Source: Rhodeus uyekii
Lineage: Eukaryota; Chordata; Actinopteri; Cypriniformes; Acheilognathidae
Reading direction: 5' to 3'
Length of the DNA: 64,000 nt
Assembly (NCBI GenBank): GCA_037043235.1
Contig: JAWRVZ010000140.1
Span: forward strand, 985,001 to 1,049,000
Of the stretch, positions 42,108-53,300 are shown in pieces. How positions within the stretch are numbered: the first letter of the stretch is position 1; each line of letters opens with the position of its first letter. Under the pieces are notes generated by a model. That model ran no database searches. It was not told where the DNA came from and saw only the letters and a list, made by a program, of their open reading frames with translations. Position numbers and translations under genes: made by a program.

Positions 42108-43194
42108 ATGCCTCACTTCCCCTTCAGCCACTTTCTCATTCTTTTGGTGCATTACAATCAAACCTATTTAAGACCACTTTCACACTTTCACATTTCATTC
42201 TTTGTGAACTGAACTGATATTGACTGGTACCTGTGTTAAATAACTTTTTGATGTAACATTGTAATGAACAGTTTTGAGCAGTGCATGCGTCAATTTAAAT
42301 TTCAATATTTATTTATTCAACTATTATAGAGACAAGTTGAAATTTTCCTTCCTTTGTGTCACATTGTTGTACTTTATCAACAGCGTTATCTAGTAGACTG
42401 TGAAAAGACAGAGGTCTGAATCCACCAGGGATTGCAGCAGAGAAAACAACCGATTCTAAATCATTCAAAGCTCAGAGAACATTGCACAGGAGTTCCACTG
42501 GGGCTTGAAATGGACCTCCATGTCCTTTTGGATCATTTCAGAGACCAGTGAGCAAGTAAGCCCAAATAAACCATCACTCAGTGTTTGTGTACATGCACAT
42601 CTAGGTGATTCAATACCAAACTACAAGAAACACACAACACATCCTGCTAGAGATACACTGAATAGGTAATGCATAGTGTTCATGCCTAATGTTCTTGATA
42701 AAAAGATTAAAAAATTAGATCAAATTTAAGTTAAGATGGAAATACATTTTTCACATCGCTACCAAATATAAAATGAACAAATTATTTAACACTGGAAAAT
42801 ATAGTCACCATAAGAAAATAATATTAAATCATAAAATTTTTCATCAGATCCCATGTGCAGGGTTGTATTTTAACTCCTTTAGATAACATGTACATGTGGA
42901 CAACTGATTAATGGATGTACTGTACATTACATGTGATGGATATATACAAATAACACTTAATAATTCCTGAAATGGATGCTGTGAGGCAGACAGAACAGTG
43001 AGTAATACAGGCTGCACACAAGACTGCATAATATGCAATTTATCCACAATTTACAGAGGAAGTTGTTGCATGCTGGTGTAGGCAGCAACTCTACATCGCT
43101 CAAGTACAGCCATGAACACTGCAGTAGTTACTAATAGTGATTACTAAGGGTGTAATGATATTCAAATTGAACCCCAGAAAACCTTAATAAAACC
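42108..43194. other. Unassigned sequence
   Basis: No coding region or element ends recognised between DIRS copy 1 and a LINE scrap. Confidence 0.4.
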
Positions 43195-43640
43195 CTCTAT
43201 GGTGTGGACCACAGTAATCTTATGGTGTACCGAACATCCCACTCCCTTTGCACTGACCTTTGGCCTATTGTTGAGGATGACATTTGTGTTGGCTACTGTA
43301 TACAGACCACCATGGCACTATACAACGAAGTTGCTATTTTTTTTATTATTTGTTTATATTTTTTTATCAGACTTAGTACTGGCTGCAATTAGAGTGAGTT
43401 AAATTGTTGGTGATTTTAACATCCATGTAGATAATACAAAAAAGATGCCCTGGAACTGGAAGTAGAACTATTGGAGTTAGGCAACACATCTCAGGACCCA
43501 GTCATTATTGCAATCATACTTTAGTTCTAAAATTGTAACATGGAATCAATGTTGCTGATGTCGAAATTCTGCAGTAGAGTGATTACATCTCAGGTTGTTT
43601 TTTAGTTTTGTGTGCACTCCATTTAGCCAAAACTGTGAAA
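43195..43640 (+). pseudogene. LINE endonuclease fragment (Rex1/L2-like)
   Basis: The plus strand reads ICVGYCIQTTMALYNEVA or, shifted, VYRPPWHYTTKLLF, then IVGDFNIHVDNTKKDALELE. VYRPP and GDFNIHVDN are conserved endonuclease blocks of CR1/L2/Rex1 LINEs. It has stops and frameshifts, and ends where the Tc1 copy begins. Confidence 0.78.
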
Positions 43641-43735
43641 CCAACTCCCTAAATACAGTAGTGTGAGAAATAGTTTGTACCTTCCTGATTGTTCTTCTTT
43701 TTTATTTGCATGTTTGTTAGTTAAAAGAGCAAGAC

Positions 43736-44230
43736 ATGCCGAGATCAAAAGAAATTCAGGAACAAATGAAAAATAAATTATTTGAACTCTATCAGTGTGC
43801 AAAAGGTTATAAAGCCATTTCTAAAGCTTAGGGACTACAGTGAACCACAGTGAGAGCCATTATCCACAAATGGTGAAAACATGGAACAGTGGTGAACCTT
43901 CTCTGGAGTGGCCTCCCAACCAAAATTACCCAAAGAACACAATGACTCATCCAAGAGGTTGCCAAAGACACCACAACAACGTCCAAAGAACTACAGGCCT
44001 CACTTGCCTCAGTTAAGGTTATTTTTCATGACTCCACCAAAAGAAAGAGACTGCAAAAATGTCCTACATGGCAGAGTTCTTAGAGAAAAAACACTGCTAT
44101 GCAAGGCTCATCTATTTTTTGCCAGAAAAAGTCTTGATGATCCCCAAGACTTTTGGGAAAATACTCTGTGGACTGACGAAACAAAAGATGATCTTTTTGG
44201 AAGGTGCGTATCCCGTTACATCTAGCCTGA
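43736..44230 (+). pseudogene. Tc1 transposase, N-terminal half
   Basis: Starts MPRSKEIQEQMKNKLFELYQ, the usual Tc1 start, then the first helix-turn-helix GYKAISKA. Stops and frameshifts follow (KITQRTQ, VAKDTTTTSKELQASLASVK in shifted frames). The final part, SLDDPQDFWENTLWTDETK, holds the first catalytic Asp. Confidence 0.88.
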
Positions 44231-44788
44231 ACGTCCTTTCCGTGGTCCGAGTTTTGCACAGTGTGTGCTGCTTTGTTTTCATTTTGTAAATATATTTTAA
44301 ATATGTTGATTATTGTCTCTGACCATTGTTGTAATGTGTCCTGCATAGTTGGTGAAAATTAAAGTTGTGGTATCTTTTGTGATTAGTCAGCAGCTGAAAC
44401 TTCAACATATATAGTAGTCTAATCATGAGTATATTGTGTAGGAAAGAGTTACATTATTAGGATCATTTGATCCACATCCTTTATTAATTACAGTGTTGTG
44501 AGTTTAGCGAATGGTCTCATCTCGAAGAGCCAGTTACTTAACCTGTATAGTTGTATACCTGTTTTTTACCTGTTTGTAAAATGTATATATATTTTTTTAT
44601 TATATTGTTTTTGTATGACTATAATGCTATGTATTTCTTATTGTGTGCATGAAATTATTACTTTTTATTATTATTACATATGTGGTTTTATGTCAAGTAT
44701 GTTTGCCTTTAGTATGTTTGCTTTTAGGATGGAACAGTCCGGGGGGATGAGTCAGACCTACAAAATGACTCCAAGTGCACATTATGTG
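44231..44788. other. Unassigned insertion inside Tc1 copy 3
   Basis: AT-rich and non-coding. Tc1 similarity stops near 44230 and resumes only near 45230. No paired ends found. Confidence 0.4.
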
Positions 44789-45143
44789 TGTCATGCAGTA
44801 GCGCGGTGTACCAACAGATGACGAGGAGAATTGCAGGTTTCACGCAGAAACTCTTTATTTAGAAAAACGGAAAACAAAAGACTTTAATATAAACAAAACA
44901 GCACACTTTTGTGCAAACGCAGAAGAGGAGGAAACCACGGAGGAGCATCAAACACAGCCACAACTTCACATAAGTTTAACGAACGACAAAGACAAGGGAC
45001 TTTGAAAGGGAACTTATACATGAAGAAAATGGGAAGCAGCTGACGAGACAAACAGGCTAATTGATTAACAAGTCAGGTGTGGGAAGGGCATCAGAGATAC
45101 ATAGAAGGGAACCGGATGTGAAAGACATGACAAGACTGTGACA
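44789..45143 (-). mobile_element. Solo LTR, about 355 bp
   Basis: The plus-strand tips are TGTCATGC and GACTGTGACA. The flanks atgtg (44784-44788) and ttgtg (45144-45148) match in four of five bases. AATAAA on the minus strand, near 44851, sets the orientation. Confidence 0.7.
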
Positions 45144-45271
45144 TTGTGAGGGTAATGTTGGTTTGTCTTGGCTGTGTAAGCTGATATGGCAATAAAAATC
45201 TCTTAAAAAACTGAAGGAATAGTTTACAATAAGGAATAGAACATCATACCAGCAGTAAAATTTTGTGGGGG

Positions 45272-45874
45272 TGTTACGACCCCAGTCTAAGGGAAAAAGG
45301 GTGTAACATAAATTATAACGAAGTACGACCTTTTCAGCTTAAATCCTTTTATTCAGGAATGGTCTTCCATAGAATAACATCAAGTATGCCAAAATAATAA
45401 ACAGAAACAGACTGTCTTGGTCTTTAAAACCTACAATTTCCTAACAAAGTAAATAAAAGAAAAATACAAAGCACTACGCTAACTCCCTGTCTAGCAGAAA
45501 CCAGGAGAAAACTTCAATAAACAAAAATAAGGCACAGTCTGAGGGAGGATGGGAATACAAACAAACAGAAAAAAAAATAATACAACGACAACAGCGATGG
45601 GTGGGGGTGTGGCATCAGTTTACAGGTTACCTTTCTAATACCCCAACAAGCATCAAGCAAGAAATATAGCTTTTATATAGCAGGGAGCCACAGCTTTTGA
45701 CCTGCTGTTTCACAAGTTATTTAGGACGCTGCCAACACCACGTGCTGCTGGCAAAACTTTCACACACTGAGCCACTGGCCCCGCCCCTCTCCTTTGTGCA
45801 GACTCCAGTTTTAAAGGGTGCGCCTCTGAAGACGGCCTATCCTCAGTCGTTAATAATTGAAACTAGAACCTGTC

Positions 45875-45916
<42 letters not shown>

Positions 45917-45978
45917 AACAACAGGGACTCCTGCCCACAATTACAATTTTTCCAAAAAATATATCAGAGGACATAACA
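45272..45978. mobile_element. LTR-like block inside Tc1 copy 3
   Basis: Begins TGTTACGACCCCAG after Tc1 text and ends near CATAACA before Tc1 resumes (gtgatggtgtggg, duplicated once). The TG...CA tips suggest a solo LTR, but there is no clean target duplication. A (GA)n run lies at 45879-45914. Confidence 0.5.
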
Positions 45979-46352
45979 GTGATGGTGTGGGTGATGGTGT
46001 GGGACCTTTTTGCTGCTTCAGAACCTGGAAGACTTGCTGTGATATATGGAACCATTAATTCTGATGTCTACCAAAAAATCCTGTAGGAGAATGTCTGAAT
46101 TTGTTTGTGACCTCAAGCTGGAGTGAACTTGGGTTCTGCAGCAGAACAATGATCCAAAACAGACCAGCATGTCCACCTCTGAATGTCTGAAGAAAATCAA
46201 AATGAACACTTTGGAGTGGGCTAGTCAAAGTCCTGACCTTAATCTTATTGAGATCTTGTGACATGACCTTAAAAAAGGCAGTTCATGCTTGAAAACCCTC
46301 CAGTATGGCTGAATTACTATAATTCTGTAAAGATGAGTGGGGCAAAAGTAGG
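45979..46352 (+). pseudogene. Tc1 transposase, C-terminal half
   Basis: VMVWDLFAASEPGRLAVIYG, then LQQNNDPKQTSMS (the catalytic Asp of the usual QDNDPKH is Asn here), then SQSPDLNLIEIL with the third acidic residue. A stop codon follows the LIEIL segment, and the DIRS copy cuts off the end. Confidence 0.88.
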
Positions 46353-46629
46353 CAAGTTCCCTTTCAAGGGAACTCGCGCTGTGTCGAACGCTTTGGGGAA
46401 TACTTGGACACTGTCTCACGAAGCACAATATGTACACTTCCAACGACCGAGTGTGAGTGACCGTCGCAGGTCGGTGACGTCACAAACCAGGTCAATAAAA
46501 GGAGAGCCAGAACCCGGAGGCAGTAGCTTTTGGTGTCTTCGCAAGCACAAGTGCACTGGTTGTTTGAGTTCCTTCGACTGATCTATTCCCTAGACTAGTT
46601 TAAAAGAAAAGGGCTCTCCAATTTTCAAA

Positions 46630-47466
46630 TGGCGAATCAAACATTTGTGCAGGGCGCTTCTCCCTGCCCTCACTACTTTTCAGGTGGGGACACGCACTCA
46701 CTATGTGCGTGTGTGAGCAGAGCATTTTAGGACAGCGCTTTTTGCGCGCTGACTGTAATTACTGCCGCCAGCCACCACTGCAGGTGCTCCGCTCCCGCCT
46801 GGCGGTCTTTGATACTGAGTCCGCCCAGGCTCACGCTCCCCAGGGCTCTGATACCGCTGTAGTCGAGACTCTGCGCTGATCTGGGTCCTGGGATTAGCAA
46901 ATGGATCAGACAGTGAGCGATGCCTTATCTCAGCCTTTTCCCGGCAGAACAAGTGCCGGTGCATGTTAGATCTGATCAAACAGAGCCAGACGCTGCAACG
47001 ATCTATCTCTGAGGATTTTAACGTTGTCAGCATTTAATGCTCAGAGAATATTCGCCACTTTTCTCTCCAGTATGAGGAGTTTCTCGAGGAAGTGACTTGC
47101 GCACCATGTTGACTATTTATTGCCGGCAAAGAAGCTATCGTCCTAAGAAAATAAATAATTAGATGAACGCATCATGTTAGCGCGTGTCACTCCCCCGTGA
47201 TATATAAAAGGATCGATCCTGAGACTGAGGAGGTGTTTGCGAGCTACCTATCTCAATCATTATTGATGCAAACAAAAAAAAAACTACACTGCTCTATAAA
47301 CCCGTGAGGATTATTTCCACTCTCGTGGGCAGTCAAGCATATAAGATTCAAGAATTTTGATTTTCACAAACACAGTTATATACACAATATACAGCTGACA
47401 GTGAAATGTAAACAGGAGAGCAGGGTTATTGGGGGACCTTGATGAGAGCATAAATATACATATATT

Positions 47467-47534
<68 letters not shown>

Positions 47535-48110
47535 TTATATTTATAAAAGAGGCAAACCTTTAAAGATAAGGAAATAAGTTCCTTCTGGACGCCCCTCTCT
47601 CGTCTTCTGGGCTTTTTTGGCCCAGTTGCCCTCACTGTTGAGACAGTCGTCGATGAGTTCTTGGAGGCTACTAGCAGCAGGTGGCGTTCAGTGTGCTACT
47701 CTCAAATTACTCTCAGAGTACTCAAACTACTCTCAGAGCTCCTCTGAGCATCGCAAACCCAGAGCGTCGCAACCCGCTAACCCCTCCAGAAACCCCGGGG
47801 GTCGGGCCGGCACTCCCAGCCTCAACCCTCTGGCAGGAGGACGGATCTTATGACCGTCATCCTCACCAAAAAGGCTACACCAAAGAGGCCCTGGCGCTAA
47901 GGTGCCAGGCCTCGCACAGGTATCCCTCCTCAGCTGCCGCCAGTGAGTCTGGTTGCTCTGAGGAGATCACCCCCTCCAAGGAGGGTCCTAGAGCATTCAC
48001 TCCAGGTGTATCCCTGAAAATCGGGCCCTGGAGCGTCTGCCACTCAAGCACCAGAGGCCAGCCTTGAGAGGCTGGTACCCTCATTAGAATTTCTGGTCGC
48101 ATCTCATGCC
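46630..48110 (+). pseudogene. DIRS gag-like region (copy 2)
   Basis: MANQTFVQGASPCPHYFSGG with DTHSLCA gives the Cys-containing N-terminus shared by the DIRS copies here. Downstream there are only short, frameshifted pieces, rich in Pro and Ser. Not functional. Confidence 0.65.
47336..47560 (-). mobile_element. LINE 3'-tail scrap plus AT array
   Basis: aagattcaagaattttgatt and cagtgaaatgtaaac, read on the minus strand, give the gcatttcac...ctgt...caaaattcttgaatctt tail common to fish LINE 3' ends. The (AT)n run at 47474-47521 and (atttat)n follow. Confidence 0.5.
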
Positions 48111-48199
48111 TACCAGAAGTTTCTCATTGGGTCCTGTAATATATATATATGATTTTCCCTAACTAACCCTGAGCAGGCTCTGGTCACGGAACAGGAAGT

Positions 48200-48640
48200 A
48201 GACACTCTGTTGAGGCAAGGGGCCATAAAATATGTACCCCCCTCGGAAAGAAAGTCAAGCTCACAGTCGTTACTTCATCGTTCCCAAGAGGGATGGAGGA
48301 TTTCGGCGCATCCTAAATTTACTCCTTCTAAATCACTCGTCATCAATGTTGACTTTGAACTAGATTGTGACAGATCAGGTCAAGAACTGGTCTGTCAAAT
48401 CGACCTGAAGGATGTATATTTTCATTCCATCCTTCCACAACACAGGAAGTACGTCAGGTTCACCTTTGGGGGGAAGGCTTACCAATATCGAGTGCTTCCG
48501 TTTCGCCTAGCTCTTTCACCTCGCACGTTTATCATATGCATGTTCACAGCACTAACCCCACTGCGCCTCCAATGGGTCAGAGTTCTCAATTATATCGACG
48601 ACTGGCTTTTCTACCCAGTCGCTACAGCTAGCGGTTAAAC
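48200..48640 (+). pseudogene. DIRS reverse transcriptase (copy 2)
   Basis: ELVCQIDLKDVYFHSILPQH, then RFTFGGKAYQYRVLPFRLAL, then VRVLNYIDDWL with the catalytic YIDD at about 48591-48602. It is better kept than copy 1, which lacks YIDD. Frameshifts follow, and the thumb reads CVGVEAKRKEECALSS-type text near 48670-48720. Confidence 0.9.
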
Positions 48641-48779
48641 ATTGAGATGTTGTTCCCGCGCTCTTTAATGTGTTGGGGTTGAGGCTAAACGCAAAGAAGA
48701 GTGTGCTCTCTCCTCTCCAGAGGACCACATTCCGCTACAGTGGTTGCTCAGAACCAGAGGGTTTTCCCCGAGGGGCACG

Positions 48780-49690
48780 GGGTCCATCTACGGGCAGTTC
48801 ACATCCCTAGGACCTAGAATGTGGGAGCAGACTTCCTGTCAAGGCAGGGGTCTGTTCAGGGGCTCAACAGATTTTTGTTGAGATTCGGCCAAGCACCTGT
48901 TCGCATCGGAGGAATTGACTCGTTGCCCTCTGTGGTTTTCACTCTTGCACCCAGCCCTGCTCGGGCTGGATGCCATGGTTCAGACATGGCCGAGGCCATG
49001 TCTGTACGCCTTTTCCCCAATTGCTCTGCTCCTTTGAGTTCTGGAGAGAGTTCGCCGAGGCAAGGTCTGTCTCACACTAATTGCTCCATGTTGTCCGGGC
49101 AGATACCAGGGAGGACCTTCTGTCCCAGGCAATGGGCTTGATGCGTCACCCCTGCCCTGAACTGTGGAAAGTGTGGGCTTGGCCTCTGAGGAGGCCCAGC
49201 TAATAGATTCTGGTCTAAAAATTGAGGTCATTGAGACCATCCTCCACTCCAGAGCTCCCTCCACGAGGAAGCTGTATGCCCTGAAGTGGAGACTCTTCAC
49301 TTCTTGGTGTTGCGAAAAGCAGGTGAACCCAGTTACCTGTCACATTGGCAAAGTGCTGGAATTCCTGCAGAGCAAATTCACTGCAGGGCTGTAACCGTCC
49401 TCATGTGGTCAGGTCTATTGTACTGCAGGCCTTCTGCTTTCCCCCTTTGGTGACCAGGACCATGAATTTTAAAACAAGGTCTGTCCTCAGGTCTGCCCTT
49501 GGCGTAAGTCAGACCAGTTGTTTGTTTGCTTTGGGACCGCCAATGGGGCCCCAGCATCCAAACCTACTTTAAGCAGGTGGATAGTCGAGCCTATCAACCT
49601 GGCTTACGAGTCGGCCGGATCAACTTCGCCTCTAAGGGTCCGTGCCCACTCCTCTAGTTTTACCAGCTTGACCTCAACTCTGCTCCGGGA
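48780..49690 (+). pseudogene. DIRS connection region and tyrosine recombinase (copy 2)
   Basis: NVGADFLSRQGSVQG is the end of the RNase H region. SRAPSTRKLYALKWRLFTSW and HIGKVLEFLQSKF form the recombinase N-terminal domain. LSRWIVEPINLAYESAGSTS with RVRAHSSSF covers the HxxR box, where the usual HSTR is HSSS. Several central blocks are deleted. Confidence 0.87.
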
Positions 49691-49850
49691 ACACAAATAC
49701 TTGGGTTGTTTGAATAATAATAAAAAAATAAAAATAAATAAAAATAAGAATAAAAAAATAAATAAAAAATATGGCAGCGCGTACACACGCAGCGGCTTCT
49801 CTCTCTCCCGACAGTTCGGTGTTTTCATGTTTTTTGTCGTGTAAATCACA

Positions 49851-51200
49851 GTGTTTTCGTCCTTGTCGCATCCACCCGTCTGCAAACACAGCTACAGACG
49901 TGAGTTTCTGCTCGAGGTTGGAAAGACTACAGTTTCCAATCCATGCTCGTCACTCGTACAAGAGCTGCGGGACCATGGTCTTCTCTGGAGGCCTACTCCA
50001 TCACCGTCCCCCACTACTGCACCTCACCCACAGTGGAGGCGCCACAAACGGTGCGAGAGGAAACAGAAGAGGGGGAAGCACGGAGGTATCCGGGTTAGGT
50101 TAACGGCTAACCCACACAAGCCTGCTATCCCCACCATCATCGTGGCTAACGTACGCTCGTTGGACAATAAACTGGATGATCTTCGACTTCTATGCTCTAC
50201 TCAGAAGACTGTAAGAGACTGTTGTGTTTTTGTGTTTGCGGAAACATGGCTCAACAATAGCGTTCCGGACTCCGCCATTCAGCTCGATCGGCTCACATGC
50301 CATCGCGCGGACAGAGTGCTCGTCGAGGGAGGTAAGACCCGCGGCCGCGGACTCTGTGTTCACACCAATGATGCGTGGTGCCGCGATGCTGTTGTAGTCT
50401 GCAAACACTGCTCACCCCTGGTGGAGTTTATGATTATTAAGTGTCGTCCTTTTTATCTACCGCGGGAATATACAGCTATTATACTTGTTGCTGTATATAT
50501 CCCCCCCAGCTCCAACAACAACAACAGGAGTGAGGCACTTAATGATCTTTATAAACACATCAGTGATCAGCAGACAGCCCACCCAGATGCATTTCTCATC
50601 TTGGCTGGGGATTTCAATCATGCTGACCTTAAGAGTGTGTTTCCAAAAATTCATGAGCATATTGACTTCCCGACACGTGGAAATAATACTCTGGACTTAG
50701 TGTACACTACTCAGAGAGGAGCTTACAACGCCCTTCCCCTCCCCCACCTTGGTGCTTCAGATCACATCACTGTATTGTTATTGCCAGCATACAGACCACT
50801 CGTGAAAGTCACCAAACCAGTCCAGAAGCAGATTCAAGTCTGGCCTGAAGGGTCATCAGAGGCTCTTCAAGACTGCTTCGACACCACGGACTGGGACATG
50901 TTCAAACAGGCTGCAACCTACCACAACACCGTAGACCTCCAGGAGTACTCTGAGACTGTTACTTCTTACATCAACAACTGCATTGAGGATGTAACAGTCA
51001 CAAAGACCATCACCATCTGGCCCAACCAAAAACCGTGGCTGACAGGGAATGTCTACAGACTTCTGAAGATGCGTATCGCTGCCTTCAGAGCTGGAGATGA
51101 GGTGGGCCTGAGGACAGCAAGGGCCAACCTGTCACGCGGCATCAGGAAGGCTAAGAGACAGTACTCCAGGAGGATAGCCCACTGTTTCAGCGACCACTGA
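49851..51200 (+). CDS. LINE endonuclease-containing ORF, 449 aa, truncated
   Basis: An uninterrupted frame with NVRSLDNKLDDLRLL, VFVFAETWLNNSVPDSAI (metal-binding Glu), RADRVLVEGGKTRGRGLC, VAVYIPPSS, ILAGDFNHADLK, RGNNTLDLVYT and GASDHITVLLL (closing S-D-H). These are the ordered blocks of an apurinic-type endonuclease of CR1/L2 LINEs. It ends KAKRQYSRRIAHCFSDH and a stop, where the intact protein would run on into RT. 51200-51540 is unrelated, so about 100-150 codons of the linker are gone. Confidence 0.9.
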   Translation: MFSSLSHPPVCKHSYRREFLLEVGKTTVSNPCSSLVQELRDHGLLWRPTPSPSPTTAPHPQWRRHKRCERKQKRGKHGGIRVRLTANPHKPAIPTIIVANVRSLDNKLDDLRLLCSTQKTVRDCCVFVFAETWLNNSVPDSAIQLDRLTCHRADRVLVEGGKTRGRGLCVHTNDAWCRDAVVVCKHCSPLVEFMIIKCRPFYLPREYTAIILVAVYIPPSSNNNNRSEALNDLYKHISDQQTAHPDAFLILAGDFNHADLKSVFPKIHEHIDFPTRGNNTLDLVYTTQRGAYNALPLPHLGASDHITVLLLPAYRPLVKVTKPVQKQIQVWPEGSSEALQDCFDTTDWDMFKQAATYHNTVDLQEYSETVTSYINNCIEDVTVTKTITIWPNQKPWLTGNVYRLLKMRIAAFRAGDEVGLRTARANLSRGIRKAKRQYSRRIAHCFSDH

Positions 51201-51559
51201 AACATCTGAGACATCTGAATCACTGAGACATCTCACTGTACTCTTCCTCTCACCCGTCTGCGTCCTGCCTCTATCTGTTCTTATCTATTTCCCTCCCCAA
51301 TCTCCAACGAAAAAAATCCCTATGTGTGTGTGTTAAATTGCAGTATTATGTTCTTATGTGTAATGTATGTTTGTATATTATGTTTGTTTTTGTTGTGTCT
51401 GCTGCTATGTATGCTTGCTAAACTGCACTCATTTCTTGGCGTCGCAAATGGCGTCTCGGTGTTTGAGCTCTTCAGTGATTGTTTTTGTTTGTTTGTTCAT
51501 GTTGTGTTATATATGTGCACTGGAAGCTTCAGCACTAAGACAAATTCCTCCTCCCGATG

Positions 51560-52670
51560 ACCAGATGTTGACACTGCCCAGGGACAGCGTGAGAAGATCC
51601 CTCAGCAGGGCAACGCACGTAAAGCTCCGGGTCCTGACAACATTCCTGGACATGTGTTGAGAGACTGTGCAGAGGCACTCACTGATGTCTTCACAGACAT
51701 CTTCAACATCTCACTGAGTCAAGCTGTTGTCCCCACCTGCTTCAAAGCAACCACCATCATTCCTGTCCCTAAAAAATCATCTCCATCCTGCTTCAATGAC
51801 TACCGCCCAGTCGCACTTACCCCCATTCTTATGAAGTGCTTTGAGCGGCTAGTCATGCATTACATTAAATCTGTCCTCCCCCCCTCCCTGAACCCCTACC
51901 AATTTGCATACCGGTCAAAACGCTCGACCGATGACGCCATCGCCACTGCTGTCCATTCAGCACTCACAGATCTGGACAAAAAAGACACGTATGTCAGAAT
52001 GCTGTTCACTGATTTTAGTTCAGCTTTCAATACAATCATCCCTCAACAGCTCACCCAAAAACTGTCTCAGCTGGGACTCAGCACATCGCTGTGCAACTGG
52101 CTGCTGGACTTCCTGACGGGAAGACATCAGGCAGTACGGGTCGGCAGTAACACATCCAGCTCCATCATTATGAACACTGGAGCCCCTCAAGGTTGTGTGT
52201 TGAGCCCCCTCCTCTTCACTCTGCTGACCCATGACTGCACACCCATACACAACAGCAATCTCTTCATCAAGTTTACGGATGACACAACTGTAGTTGGTCT
52301 CATTACCAACGGCGATGAGACAAACTTCAGGAGCGAGGTGCGGCGACAACAGTCTCTCTCTGAACGTGGAGAAGACGAAGGAGATTGTTGTTGACTTCAG
52401 GAGAATGCACACCCAGCACCCTCCTCTGACCATCAACGGTGCAACCGTGGAAAGAGTGAGGAGCACCAAATTTCTGGGTGTGCATATCACAGAAGACCTC
52501 TTCTGGACCACCAACACCACAGCACTGACCAAGAAAGCACTCTACTTTCTCCGTAAGCTGAGAAGAGCCGGAGTCCCAGCCCCCATCATGCACACCTTCT
52601 ACAGAGGCACCATCGAGAGCATTCTGACCAGCTGCATCACTGTGTTGTACGGCGCCTGCAATCCATCCTG
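51560..52670 (+). pseudogene. LINE reverse transcriptase
   Basis: After a frameshift near 51610, HVLRDCAEALTDVFTDIFNI, KKSSPSCFNDYRPVALTPIL, RSTDDAIATAVHSALTDLD, LFTDFSSAFNTIIPQQL and NTGAPQGCVLSPLLFTLLT are all RT blocks. The active site reads FTDD (52272-52283) in place of the usual FADD. A second frameshift near 52330 precedes the thumb (VVDFRRMHTQHPPLTI, KFLGVHITEDLFWTTNT). Inactive. Confidence 0.92.
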
Positions 52671-53300
52671 ACGAAAAGCACTTCAGCGCATAGTGAGAGC
52701 AGCTGAGAAGATCGTTGGTGTCTCTCTCCCACCCCGCCCTCATCATTGTGAGAGACCCCTCCCACCCATCCCACAGCCTCTTCAATCTGCTGCCATCAGG
52801 GAGGAGACTACGCAGTCTCCAGGCAAGGACCAGCAGACTGAAGGACAGCTTCATTCCTAGCTGTCAGGGCATTGAACTCCCTCCCGTCTCCGCCCCTTTT
52901 CCTCTCTTTTGCCCCATGCACCTGATCTCTGACCCCCCACCCTCCTACTATTGTTTGCACTGTCTTTACCATCGCAACTTTATTTCTTTATTTCCTTAAT
53001 CTATTTTATTTAATCTATTTTTTATATATATATATATTTTTTTTTTTTTGGTGTTGTTGATATATATATTGTTGCTGTTGTTACTGTTAATGTAACCTGG
53101 TTGCACCTTGGGTCTGAGAGTTACAGAATTTCAATTCTCTGTATGTATGTGCTGTATATATTGCAGAATTGACAATAAAGCTGACTTTGACTTTGACTTG
53201 ACTAATATTGAAATGTGTTTTATGATCTGAAGTGTGACAAACATCTAAAAAAATGATAAGAATAATCCAGAAAGGGGGCAAACTCTTTTTCACCCCACTA

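Larger units (their letters stand above)
46354..49690 (+). mobile_element. DIRS-type retrotransposon, copy 2 (3' end lost)
   Basis: Starts with a DIRS terminal repeat (agttccctttcaagggaact, then a cgctttgggga-type segment, acttggaca, cgaccgagtgtgagtgac). Gag pieces lie at about 46630-48100, then RT, RNase H/connection and tyrosine recombinase on the plus strand. It ends at a LINE, and no right terminal repeat follows. A LINE-tail-like scrap and an AT array interrupt it at 47335-47560. Confidence 0.88.
49770..53206 (+). mobile_element. L2/CR1-like LINE, nearly full length
   Basis: A GC-rich 5' part (about 49770-49850), endonuclease (49851-51200), RT (51560-52670), and a 3' tail with cagaattgacaataaagctg then (actttg)n-like repeats at 53164-53206. 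An A-rich stretch at 49712-49770 precedes it. The tail merges with Tc1 text at a shared ttgac. Confidence 0.92.
43656..53300 (+). mobile_element. Tc1-like transposon, copy 3 (different family), split by several insertions
   Basis: The left end cagtagtgtgagaaatagtt (43656) and right end aactctttttcaccccacta (to 53300) are inverted relatives, with TA outside each. Tc1 pieces lie at 43656-44230, about 45230-45271, 45979-46352 and 53201-53300. Between them lie an unassigned block with an LTR at 44789-45143, an LTR-like block at 45272-45978, a DIRS copy and a LINE. About 200 bases of Tc1 3' sequence are missing between the third and fourth pieces. Confidence 0.88.
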
